Shown here: one piece after another, positions 34,601 through 41,959 of the stretch | How positions within the stretch are numbered: the stretch's first letter is position 1 | Layout of the letters: every line of letters begins with the position of its first letter | Assembly: GCA_003402735.1 (NCBI GenBank) | Contig: QQNE01000004.1 | Coordinates: forward strand, 30,833 to 94,832 | Origin: Verrucomicrobiota bacterium | GTDB taxonomy: Bacteria; Verrucomicrobiota; Verrucomicrobiia; Verrucomicrobiales; DEV007 | DNA: 64,000 nt | Direction: 5' to 3' | Made by a program: the position numbers and the translations under genes | The notes under the pieces: model-generated | What the model was told of the DNA's origin: nothing | What the model saw: only the letters and a program-made list of their open reading frames with translations | Database searches by the model: none

Positions 34601-34741
34601 CTCAAGGCGGGGCTCATCGCCTTTTCCTCCCTGACGAAACCCGAGGAACTTCCCGCCGACGCCACGCCGAACGATCTCGCCGCCTGGACGCTGGTGAGTC
34701 GGGTGTTGTTGAACCTCGATGAGACCATGACAAAATCCTGA
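31634..34741 (+). CDS. Planctomycete-type cytochrome c / DUF1549 / DUF1553 protein, operon 2
   Basis: The 1035-residue exported protein has a signal peptide (about residues 1-20), the haem motif CFQCH at residues 41-45, PSCyt1 ending in [10 protein letters not shown], a DUF1549 domain ([50 protein letters not shown]), an approximately 250-residue inserted region with a jelly-roll-like segment ([19 protein letters not shown]), and a C-terminal DUF1553 domain ([24 protein letters not shown]). It is about 220 residues longer than its operon 1 counterpart because of that insert. The DUF1501 gene follows after 6 nt. Role unknown; a periplasmic redox enzyme for glycan breakdown is a guess. Confidence 0.9.
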   Translation: [1035 protein letters not shown]

Positions 34742-34747
34742 CTGACC

Positions 34748-36172
34748 ATGAGCATGAATTCTTCCGATCCGATGACCGAGCGGGCTGTGGCCCTCAAGCG
34801 GCGCTGGTTTCTGCGCGAGTGCGGGATTGGTCTTGGGGGCATCGCGGCGAACGCCTTGCTGACCCGGGAAGCGGCCGCCGCGACCCGCGACCCGGGGCCT
34901 GCAGGTCCGCATTTTCCGGGGAAAGCGAAGCGCGTCATCTACATGTTCAACGCGGGAGCGCCGAGCCATCTCGAGCTATTCGATCCAAAACCGGAGCTGA
35001 CCAAACGGAATGGCCAACTGCCGCCGCCGGAATTGTTGAAGGGCTACCGCGCCGCCTTCATCAAGCCGAATTCCGCCCTTCTCGGATCCAAATACAAGTT
35101 CTCCAGGCACGGGAAGAGCGGCATCGAGTTCAGCGAGCTGTTGCCGCACACGGCCGGACTGGCGGATGATCTTTGTTTGATCCGCTCGATGCAGACCGAC
35201 GCGGTGAATCATGCGCCGGCGCAGATTTTCATGAACACGGGTTCCCAGCAGTTCGGTCGGCCAAGTTTTGGTGCCTGGACGCTCTACGGTCTGGGCAGCG
35301 AAGGTGAAGACCTGCCGGGTTACGTGGTGTTGACGAGCGCGAAGGGCACCAGTGGCGGCGCGAGCAATTACGGTTGCGGTTTTTTGCCGACCTCGTATGG
35401 CGGGGTGCCTTTCCGCAGCGGGGGGGACCCGGTGCTGTATCTCTCCAATCCGAAGGGAATCGATGCTCGGGCGCAGCGTTCCTCGCTCGATGCCTTGACC
35501 CAGCTGAACCAGTCGGCGTTGGGGACTGCGGGCGACCCCGAGATCGCGGCGCGCATCGCGAGTTATGAGATGGCGTATCGTTTGCAGACCAGCGCGCCGG
35601 AGTTGATGGACCTCTCTAAGGAGCCGCAGTCGGTCCTCGACTTGTATGGCATCAAGGACGTGAAAGAGGCCACTTATGCCCGCAACTGTCTGCTGGCGCG
35701 CCGTTTGATCGAGCGCGGCGTGCGGTTTGTGCAGCTGTTTCACGAGGCCTGGGACCAGCACGGCAATCTCACCAAGGAGATCAAGAAGAACTGTGAGACG
35801 ACCGATCAGGCCAGCGCCGCTCTGGTGAAGGATCTCAAGCAACGCGGTCTGCTCGAAGACACCCTCGTCATCTGGGGCGGCGAGTTTGGCCGCACCCCGA
35901 TGGTCCAGGGCGGCAATGACGGCCGTGATCACCACAATCGGTGTTTCAGCTACTGGCTGGCTGGGGCGGGGCTGAAGAAGGGGCACGTTCACGGCGAGAC
36001 CGATGAACTCGGTTTCAACGTCGTGCGGGATCCCGTGCCCGTGCACGACCTCAACGCCACGTTCCTGCACCTGCTCGGCTTTGATCACGAGAAGTTGACC
36101 TACCGGTTCCAAGGACGGGATTTTCGCCTGACCGATGTGCATGGACACGTGGTGAAGGGCATCCTCGCCTGA
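34748..36172 (+). CDS. DUF1501 family protein (exported), operon 2
   Basis: The 474-residue protein has an arginine-rich start ([24 protein letters not shown]), probably a Tat signal, then DUF1501 signatures: [64 protein letters not shown] and [14 protein letters not shown]. It is the partner of the preceding cytochrome/DUF1553 gene (6-nt gap) and a paralogue of the DUF1501 protein of operon 1, with which it shares the same order of motifs. Met at 34754 is an equally possible start. It converges with the SDR gene (25-bp gap). Confidence 0.9.
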   Translation: MSMNSSDPMTERAVALKRRWFLRECGIGLGGIAANALLTREAAAATRDPGPAGPHFPGKAKRVIYMFNAGAPSHLELFDPKPELTKRNGQLPPPELLKGYRAAFIKPNSALLGSKYKFSRHGKSGIEFSELLPHTAGLADDLCLIRSMQTDAVNHAPAQIFMNTGSQQFGRPSFGAWTLYGLGSEGEDLPGYVVLTSAKGTSGGASNYGCGFLPTSYGGVPFRSGGDPVLYLSNPKGIDARAQRSSLDALTQLNQSALGTAGDPEIAARIASYEMAYRLQTSAPELMDLSKEPQSVLDLYGIKDVKEATYARNCLLARRLIERGVRFVQLFHEAWDQHGNLTKEIKKNCETTDQASAALVKDLKQRGLLEDTLVIWGGEFGRTPMVQGGNDGRDHHNRCFSYWLAGAGLKKGHVHGETDELGFNVVRDPVPVHDLNATFLHLLGFDHEKLTYRFQGRDFRLTDVHGHVVKGILA

Positions 36173-36197
36173 GGGCTTTCGCGCCCGGACCACCTCG

Positions 36198-37724
36198 TCA
36201 CCAATCGGTGGGCACGTAGTCCTTGAGGAACTTGCCCCAGAGGTGAGTCCCGGTGTTGATCCCGGAGAGAATCGGGTCCACGATCCGGGCGGCGCCGTCG
36301 ACGATGTCGAGCGGAGGATGAAAACCGTGTTCGGCCTGTTTGCGTTGGGCGATCTGGACCGGGTCCTCATCGCTGACCCAGCCGGTATCCACGCTGTTCA
36401 TGTGGATTCCGTCCGCGTGATAATCGGCCGCCGAGGTGCGCGTCATCATGTTCAATGCCGCCTTGGCCATGTTGGTGTGCGGGTGCCGGGTGGTCTTGAA
36501 GCGGCGGTAAAACTGGCCCTCCACGGCGGAGACGTTGACGATGTGTTTGTCCCGTTCCGGCGTGGCCAGGAGGAGCGGTTTGAGGCGGGCGTTGAGGAGG
36601 AACGGGGCCACCGCGTTGACCAGTTGGGTTTCGAGAAGTTCCACCGTGGGCACTTCCGACAAGGTGAGCCTCCAGGAGTTGCGATCGCGGAGGTCGATCT
36701 GTTGCAGGTCCTGGTCGAGCCGGCCTTCCGGAAAGAGATTGGGACGGGCCATGAGTTCTTCCGGGAGCAGCGCCGCTTGGGAGAGCTTGGCCGCTTCGGT
36801 CAGGCCGGCCAAGTCCGGGGCTTGGCCCTCCGCGAGCAGGGAATAACCGCGGAGACCTTCGTAGGCGCCGAGCAGGGCGCGCGCGGGTTCCGGCAGTTCC
36901 GCCAAGCCGCCCGTTTCCCGCTCCATCATGTGCAGATAAAAATCCGGCGGACGGCGCACCGTTTGGCAGGCGTTGTTCACAATGAAATCGAGCCGCGTCC
37001 GCGTTCCCAGCAGGTGTTGGCAAAAGGCCTCCACGCTTGGGGTGTGGCGCAGGTCCAATCCGAAAATCTCCAGCCGATCTTTCCAGTCCGCGAAATCGGT
37101 CTCCCCGGCAAAGCGGACCGCGGCATCGCGCGGGAACCGGGTGGTCACGATGAGATGGGCCCCGGCGCGGAGCAGCTTGATGCCGGCCTGATAACCGATC
37201 TTGACGCGGCCACCAGTCAGCAGAGCGACGCGCCCGCGGAGGTCGGCGGTTTCCGTGCGTTTGCGGTAGTTCAGTTCCGCGCAGGCGGGACAAAGCTGAT
37301 CATAGAAGAAGTGAACCCGGGAGTAATCCTGCTTGCAGATGTAGCAGTTCAGCGGCTCAGCCACTTCCCGGAAATCGGGATCGGCGACCTCTTCCTGGAC
37401 GAACCCGGGCGGTGCAAAGACGTTGGGGGTGGTGAAGACGGCCTGGCGGCGCAGGGCGCGGATGCCGGTTTCGTGGAGCACTTCCTCGTCCTTGCGGGCG
37501 GAGGCGGCCTTGCGGCGTTTGATTTTGGCCTTGGTTTGGCGGCGGCGGTCCGCCACGTCCGGGCAGAAGACGGCGCCGGCGGCGGAGAGCAGACGGACGC
37601 GGTCCTCCAGAGGAAGTTCGTGGAGCAACCCGCGGTTCGCCGCGATGCGTTCCAGGGCTTCGGTGACGGCGCGCAGTTCAGCCTGCACGGTTTCGGGGGA
37701 GCGGTCGGGAGGGAGAGGGATCAT
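36198..37724 (-). CDS. SDR-like oxidoreductase with N-terminal zinc ribbon, atypical active site
   Basis: The 508-residue protein has a helical N-terminal part (1-110), a four-Cys zinc ribbon (Cys127, Cys130, Cys145, Cys148 in CYICKQ and CPACAE), and a Rossmann short-chain dehydrogenase domain from about 163. The cofactor loop reads TGGRVKIG (170-177) rather than TGxxxGIG, and the NNA-type motif is VNNAC. The catalytic Ser is probably Ser399, but the YxxxK tetrad is TNMAK (417-421), so the Tyr is absent. An approximately 100-residue insert precedes the Ser. It overlaps the channel gene by 4 nt as the last gene of the dgt operon. Whether it is an enzyme or a redox sensor is open. Confidence 0.8.
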   Translation of the reverse strand: MIPLPPDRSPETVQAELRAVTEALERIAANRGLLHELPLEDRVRLLSAAGAVFCPDVADRRRQTKAKIKRRKAASARKDEEVLHETGIRALRRQAVFTTPNVFAPPGFVQEEVADPDFREVAEPLNCYICKQDYSRVHFFYDQLCPACAELNYRKRTETADLRGRVALLTGGRVKIGYQAGIKLLRAGAHLIVTTRFPRDAAVRFAGETDFADWKDRLEIFGLDLRHTPSVEAFCQHLLGTRTRLDFIVNNACQTVRRPPDFYLHMMERETGGLAELPEPARALLGAYEGLRGYSLLAEGQAPDLAGLTEAAKLSQAALLPEELMARPNLFPEGRLDQDLQQIDLRDRNSWRLTLSEVPTVELLETQLVNAVAPFLLNARLKPLLLATPERDKHIVNVSAVEGQFYRRFKTTRHPHTNMAKAALNMMTRTSAADYHADGIHMNSVDTGWVSDEDPVQIAQRKQAEHGFHPPLDIVDGAARIVDPILSGINTGTHLWGKFLKDYVPTDW

Positions 37725-38992
37725 TTGCGGGTGAGGAGGGTCTCCTCGATGTGCGCCTTGAATTCGGGATACTTGGCGAGGAAGAGATCGAAGACATCCT
37801 TGCTCAATTTGTAGAGTTCGCAAAAGCCCGTGGTGCGCACCGATCGGGTCCGGGCCGATTTGCCCGTGAGGGCGATTTCTCCGAAATGCGCTCCTTCCTC
37901 CAGCCAGATGGATTCGATGGATGGATCGGACTCGCTGTAAACCTCGACCGCTCCGCTGCTTACGAAATAGAGGGCGTCACCGGGATCTCCCTCGCGGAAA
38001 ATGACATCGTTCGGCATGAAAATGCGGGGTTCCAGGAGCTGGACGATCTCGCGCTGAAAGTCTTCGCCGAGGCCCTGGAAGAGCGGCACCCGTTCCAAAC
38101 CGCGCCGATGCAAGGCCAGCGAGATTTCGGTGCGGAGGCTTTCGGGCAGAGCTTCAAACGCGGCTTCGTGGCGTGGACCGGTCTTTTGCTCCCAGATGTA
38201 ATCGTAATACGCGTGCACTTTTTCCCGGAGGGGACGCGGGAAGCGGCGGGAACGCATGAAGCCATCCAGCCGGGTCAGGCGGCGGCGGTGTTCCGCTCCG
38301 GCTTGGTCCAGGTTGGCCACGAGGTTGACGATGTCTCCGATCACGTAGCCGAAGAGGCCGACTCCGGAGAGCATCACCAGAATGGCGTAGAGGCGTTGCG
38401 GGTCGGTTCGCGCGGTGATGTCCCCGTAGCCGACCGTTGCCAGCGTGGCGGTGGACCAGTAAAGCGCCGTGAGATACCGGGAGAACGGTTCGGCAAAGGA
38501 CGGTTGCGCCGGCATGAATCCCGCCGTGCCATCCAGGGCCATCCAGCCGATGGCGATGAAGTGGTCTGCCAGGAAGATCCAGAAGACGAGCCGCATCAGT
38601 CGGCCCACGGCCAGCGGGAGATGACCCCGCCCCTGCCAATGACCGAGTGTCCGTTGAAAATGGATGGCTTCGGTGATGCGGGACAGGCGGGTGCAACGGA
38701 GAAGGTTCCAGGGCAGTCCCAGGCCGGTGGGGATCAGGAGATCAAACGGCACGGAGGTGATCAAATCCTGCCACACTTCCCGCCGCCTCCGGAACCGCAT
38801 CAGATTGGAAAGTGCATCGGTCAGGAGAATTCCGGCCGCGGTCAGGATGAGGGTCGACCAGGCGCCCTCCGGCCGATAACCGGTCATGAGCCGGATCGGG
38901 AGTTCCCAGAGGACGAAGAGATTCGCCAGCAGGGTGATCACGGCCCAGGCCCGGAGGAGCCGGCGGGTGATCTGCTCTCGCAAAATCTTCAT
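37721..38992 (-). CDS. Cyclic-nucleotide-gated potassium channel
   Basis: The 423-residue inner-membrane protein has about six hydrophobic segments. S1 lies near residues 14-32, and a Arg-rich segment near 98-110 (LLRCTRLSRI) is probably the S4-like voltage-sensor helix. The K+ selectivity filter TVGYGD is at 186-191, followed by the last transmembrane helix (ILVMLSGVGLFGYVIGDIV). A C-linker leads to a cyclic-nucleotide-binding domain with NDVIFREGDPGDALYFV and FGEIALTGKSARTRSVRT. ATG 38992 overlaps the previous gene's stop by 4 nt and its own stop overlaps the SDR start by 4 nt. Gating by cAMP or cGMP is the family expectation. Confidence 0.9.
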   Translation of the reverse strand: MKILREQITRRLLRAWAVITLLANLFVLWELPIRLMTGYRPEGAWSTLILTAAGILLTDALSNLMRFRRRREVWQDLITSVPFDLLIPTGLGLPWNLLRCTRLSRITEAIHFQRTLGHWQGRGHLPLAVGRLMRLVFWIFLADHFIAIGWMALDGTAGFMPAQPSFAEPFSRYLTALYWSTATLATVGYGDITARTDPQRLYAILVMLSGVGLFGYVIGDIVNLVANLDQAGAEHRRRLTRLDGFMRSRRFPRPLREKVHAYYDYIWEQKTGPRHEAAFEALPESLRTEISLALHRRGLERVPLFQGLGEDFQREIVQLLEPRIFMPNDVIFREGDPGDALYFVSSGAVEVYSESDPSIESIWLEEGAHFGEIALTGKSARTRSVRTTGFCELYKLSKDVFDLFLAKYPEFKAHIEETLLTRK

Positions 38993-39552
38993 TTGGTTCT
39001 GAGTTCGGAAATCACGCGCCTCCACAGCGCGACCTCTCCGGCATGCCCGAAGCGGTTGAGGCTGCTCTCGATCTCCGTCAGGGTGGGTTCGGTGATGCTC
39101 TCCTGCGCCAGTTGTTCCTCGTCCGCAGGCAGCGTGGGATCGATGATCCGGGACATCCACCAACAGGCCCAGGCGCGCCAGCACCGGACTTCCGCCCGGG
39201 GACCGGTGAGGCGGGTGGCGAGGTGTTGAAAGTGGCGGCGCGGGTTGCCGATGAATTGGTCAGGGCGGCGATGGCGCAGCAGCCAGGCCATGGGTGCGTA
39301 AGGCAGGGGATGGACGGACAAAATGTCCGCTTCCGCTGACAGGTCGGCGGCAAGGGCGCGGTCGAGTTGCAGAATCGCCTGAGCCGGCAGCCCCTGCAAC
39401 CAGAGGGATTGGGCGCAGGTCAGGGCACCCAGGTAAAAGTCCGGTCCGCGGTTCTCCCCGTGCCGCTTCATCACCGCCGCCGTCATCGGATGTTCCGGCA
39501 GGGGCAGGAAAGGACAGGGCTCAAGATCCTCGCGATGAAAGACAGTTCTCAC
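38989..39552 (-). CDS. Unknown protein between upp and the channel gene
   Basis: The 187-residue soluble protein has no signal peptide or clear transmembrane segment. It is mostly alpha-helical and Trp/Arg/Leu-rich (LTCAQSLWLQGLPAQAILQLDRAL; WRAWACWWMSRII), reminiscent of a TPR-like helical repeat near residues 40-75. I recognise no family. Its start overlaps the upp stop by 4 nt and its stop overlaps the channel start by 4 nt, so it is translated as part of the six-gene unit. The spatial link to the channel suggests, but does not prove, an accessory role. Confidence 0.7.
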   Translation of the reverse strand: MRTVFHREDLEPCPFLPLPEHPMTAAVMKRHGENRGPDFYLGALTCAQSLWLQGLPAQAILQLDRALAADLSAEADILSVHPLPYAPMAWLLRHRRPDQFIGNPRRHFQHLATRLTGPRAEVRCWRAWACWWMSRIIDPTLPADEEQLAQESITEPTLTEIESSLNRFGHAGEVALWRRVISELRTK

Positions 39553-40172
39553 AAGGTGCCAAAGTAACGGTCTCCGGCATCGCCCAAACCGGGAACGATG
39601 TAGCCGCGGTCGTTGAGGCCGCGGTCGATGGCGGCGGTGTAGATGGGGATGCGGGGATGGGCCTCGTGGAATCTGGCGATGCCCTCGGGCGCGCTGACGA
39701 GGCAGACGAGGCGGATGGAGCGGGCGCCTTCGGCCAGGATCTGCCGGGCGGCTTCGGCGCTGCTGTTTCCAGTGGCCAGCATGGGATCGACGAGGAGGAC
39801 TTCCGCCTCCGGAAGGATGGCGGGGAGCTTGCAGTAATAACTCTCCGGGCGCAGAGTCGTTTCGTTGCGGGCGAGGCCGATGTGGCCGACGTGCGCGGAC
39901 GGGAGGAGTTGTTGGATGCCCTCGACCATGCCAAGCCCGGCCCGCAGGATGGGGACGACGACGATGGGCTTTTCCAGATACCAGCCGCGGGTTTCCTCGA
40001 GCGGGGTGGTCACGGGCCGTTCGACCAACGGAAGGTCCCTGGTGATCTCGTAGACCATCAGGCGCCCGATCGCCTGCAGGTGGGTGCGGAACTCGCTCGA
40101 CGGCGTGGCGGCGTCCCGGAGACGGGAAAGGTGATTGGAAATCAGCGGGTGTTGGATCTGGTGGACGTTCAT
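39549..40172 (-). CDS. upp: Uracil phosphoribosyltransferase
   Basis: The 207-residue protein matches Upp. It starts VHQIQHPLISNHLSRLRD, has the ILRAGLGMVEGI block, a PRPP-binding loop VLLVDPMLATGNSSAEA (residues about 125-140) and the uracil-binding C-terminus DRGLNDRGYIVPGLGDAGDRYFGT. It converts uracil and PRPP to UMP in pyrimidine salvage. The start ATG 40172 overlaps the sufE stop by 4 nt. With dGTPase in the same operon the unit includes two nucleotide-metabolism enzymes. Confidence 0.96.
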   Translation of the reverse strand: MNVHQIQHPLISNHLSRLRDAATPSSEFRTHLQAIGRLMVYEITRDLPLVERPVTTPLEETRGWYLEKPIVVVPILRAGLGMVEGIQQLLPSAHVGHIGLARNETTLRPESYYCKLPAILPEAEVLLVDPMLATGNSSAEAARQILAEGARSIRLVCLVSAPEGIARFHEAHPRIPIYTAAIDRGLNDRGYIVPGLGDAGDRYFGTL

Positions 40173-40588
40173 GCGGTTCCGGGTTCCTTTGCGACGAGAT
40201 CGAGGATGCGCTGGCGGACGTGGCGCAGTCCGTTGCGCCGGGTGGGCGTGAGTTGATCGGTGAGGCGGAGCGCGTCGAGAAAGTCCGGTTCGCAATCGAT
40301 GATTTCGCGGGGCGTGGCGCCGCTGTAGAAATCGGTGAGGAGGCGGACCACGCCCTGGAGGATGGGGGAGTCAGCTTCCGAGTGGAAGTGACAGATGCCG
40401 TTCCCGCAGGAACCGGACACCCAGACGCGGGAGACGCAGCCCCGGACCAGGTTTTCCTCGGTCTGTTCCGGTTCGGGGAGGGGAGGGAGCTTGCGGAAGT
40501 GCTCCACGAGGGCGGAGAATCGTTCGAGAGGATTCTCGATCAGTGAGTAATCCTCGATGAGTCGGGCCTGTTTCTCGGTCAGGGTCAT
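40169..40588 (-). CDS. sufE: SufE-family sulfur acceptor
   Basis: The 139-residue protein has the SufE fold with the active Cys in NLVRGCVSRVWV. Counted from ATG 40588 it is residue 51, the same number as in Escherichia coli SufE. Later motifs are FHSEADSPILQGVVRLL and the C-terminal GLRHVRQRI. SufE takes persulfide sulfur from a SufS-type cysteine desulfurase for iron-sulfur cluster assembly; no SufS or SufBCD gene is in the window. The stop codon of dgt is separated from this start by 1 nt. Confidence 0.93.
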   Translation of the reverse strand: MTLTEKQARLIEDYSLIENPLERFSALVEHFRKLPPLPEPEQTEENLVRGCVSRVWVSGSCGNGICHFHSEADSPILQGVVRLLTDFYSGATPREIIDCEPDFLDALRLTDQLTPTRRNGLRHVRQRILDLVAKEPGTA

Positions 40589-40589
40589 G

Positions 40590-41858
40590 TCAAACCAGAT
40601 CGGTGATGGAGCCGAAGTTGGCGTCGAAGAGACGCTTGTAAGTGCGGGTCGCGGAGACATCGGTGAGGCTGGCGAGGTGATCGCAGATGAGGCGGGCGCG
40701 GGCGGTCTCGTTTCCAGCGTTCCAAATGCGTTGTTCCAGGGCGGGCGGCACGATGGGCATGTGATCACCGCCGGGTTGTGAGGGTTCGATGTAGGTCTCC
40801 GCCAGGGCATCGAACAGGCGGGAGAGAATGAAGTCGGCGCGGTGATCGAGCTGTTGCAACTGGTGGGAACCGTAGACGAGGGAGGTGGCGATGCGCTTGT
40901 AAACCTGGCACTCGGTTTGGATGGCGTCGTCGATGCGCAGGCGGAAGCGATGCCGGTTGGTGGTGGGGCTCATGAATCCCGGATCCTCGACGAGGGAGCA
41001 GGCGGTGATGAAATCTCCGATGCGGCGCCCGGCGCGGGATTCCAGTTTCTGTTCGCGGATGTTTTTGATGATCATGGCGACGACTGGGGCGACGGTGTCC
41101 TGGTCTGGTTGGGCGGCGGCCCAGCGTTCCAAGCGGTCCTGGGTGATGAAGGCGGCCTGGATGCCGTCGATGATGTCGTGCAGGGAATACGCGGTATCGT
41201 CCGCCCAGTCCATGATCTGGCATTCGATGGAGCGGAAGCCGTTGCGCGCCTTGCCCGGGGTGAAGCCGGCGGGAAAATCGCGTCCGGCCAGGACGAAGTC
41301 GAGATACCGGTCCTGATCGTTGTAGATGAAGTGGCGCTCCGGATTGCTCAGCTCGGCGCGGAGGGTTTTGTATTTGAGGATGCCGTCGAGGAGTCCTCGG
41401 CTGGGGTTCATGCCGCCGTATTCGAAGATCGTTTCGGTGAGGAGCCGCAGCGTTTGCGCGTTGCCCTCGAACCCGCCCCAGGGGCGCATGAGGCGGTTCA
41501 GGGTGCGCTCGCCGCGGTGGCCGTATGGGGGATGTCCCAGGTCGTGCGCCAGGCAAGCCGCCTCGACGAGGTCGGGGTCGAGACTGAACTCGGGGTGGAG
41601 CAAGCTGGACCGGGAGTTCAGAAAGGCGCAGATGGACCGGCCGATTTGGGCCACCTCCATCGAATGCGTCAGCCGGGTGCGGTAAAAATCGTATTCCCCG
41701 GAGAGAAAGACCTGCGTCTTGCTCTGCAGGGCTCGGAAGGCGGAAGAATGGATGATCCGGTCCCGGTCGATTTGGAACGGGCTGCGGTATTCCTGGAGTC
41801 GCTGCGGACGGGGATCCAGTGATTCCGTGTCGAACCCGGAGTAGAAGAGATTTTCCAT
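40590..41858 (-). CDS. dgt: Deoxyguanosinetriphosphate triphosphohydrolase-like protein
   Basis: The 422-residue HD-superfamily protein has the N-terminal RDRIIHSSAFRALQSKTQVF block of dGTPases, the first HD His in RLTHSMEVAQIGR, the HD pair in CLAHDLGHPPYGHRGE, and the later Asp in MDWADDTAYSLHDIID. It hydrolyses dGTP, or dNTPs more generally, to nucleoside and triphosphate, adjusting precursor pools. ATG 41858 is preferred because it is the first Met before the conserved start NLFYSGFD. It is the first gene of a six-gene, translationally coupled operon. Confidence 0.93.
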   Translation of the reverse strand: MENLFYSGFDTESLDPRPQRLQEYRSPFQIDRDRIIHSSAFRALQSKTQVFLSGEYDFYRTRLTHSMEVAQIGRSICAFLNSRSSLLHPEFSLDPDLVEAACLAHDLGHPPYGHRGERTLNRLMRPWGGFEGNAQTLRLLTETIFEYGGMNPSRGLLDGILKYKTLRAELSNPERHFIYNDQDRYLDFVLAGRDFPAGFTPGKARNGFRSIECQIMDWADDTAYSLHDIIDGIQAAFITQDRLERWAAAQPDQDTVAPVVAMIIKNIREQKLESRAGRRIGDFITACSLVEDPGFMSPTTNRHRFRLRIDDAIQTECQVYKRIATSLVYGSHQLQQLDHRADFILSRLFDALAETYIEPSQPGGDHMPIVPPALEQRIWNAGNETARARLICDHLASLTDVSATRTYKRLFDANFGSITDLV

Positions 41859-41873
41859 TCGTCGGCTCCCACC

Positions 41874-41899
41874 TTGCACGGGTCGGGGACCGGGTGCAA
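41874..41899. promoter_or_regulatory. Inverted repeat upstream of the dgt operon
   Basis: TTGCAC (41874-41879) and GTGCAA (41894-41899) flank an inner GGTC/GACC pair (41881-41884, 41888-41891), 16-41 nt before the dgt start and in the space shared with the divergent gene at 41960. It could be an operator or a 5'-leader hairpin. Confidence 0.35.
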
Positions 41900-41959
41900 C
41901 CGAGAGGACGGGATTGCCAAGAGGAGGCTGGAGGTGGAGAATGCTCGGGACTTGATCCC

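Noticed and set aside
33119..34969. A 616-codon open frame opposite the operon 2 cytochrome/DUF1553 gene
   Set aside because: Shadow of the plus-strand gene; Arg/Gly/His-rich without family resemblance.
36243..37814. A 523-codon frame on the plus strand opposite the SDR gene, and a similar 492-codon frame opposite the channel gene
   Set aside because: Both lack signatures and run antisense to well-supported operon genes.
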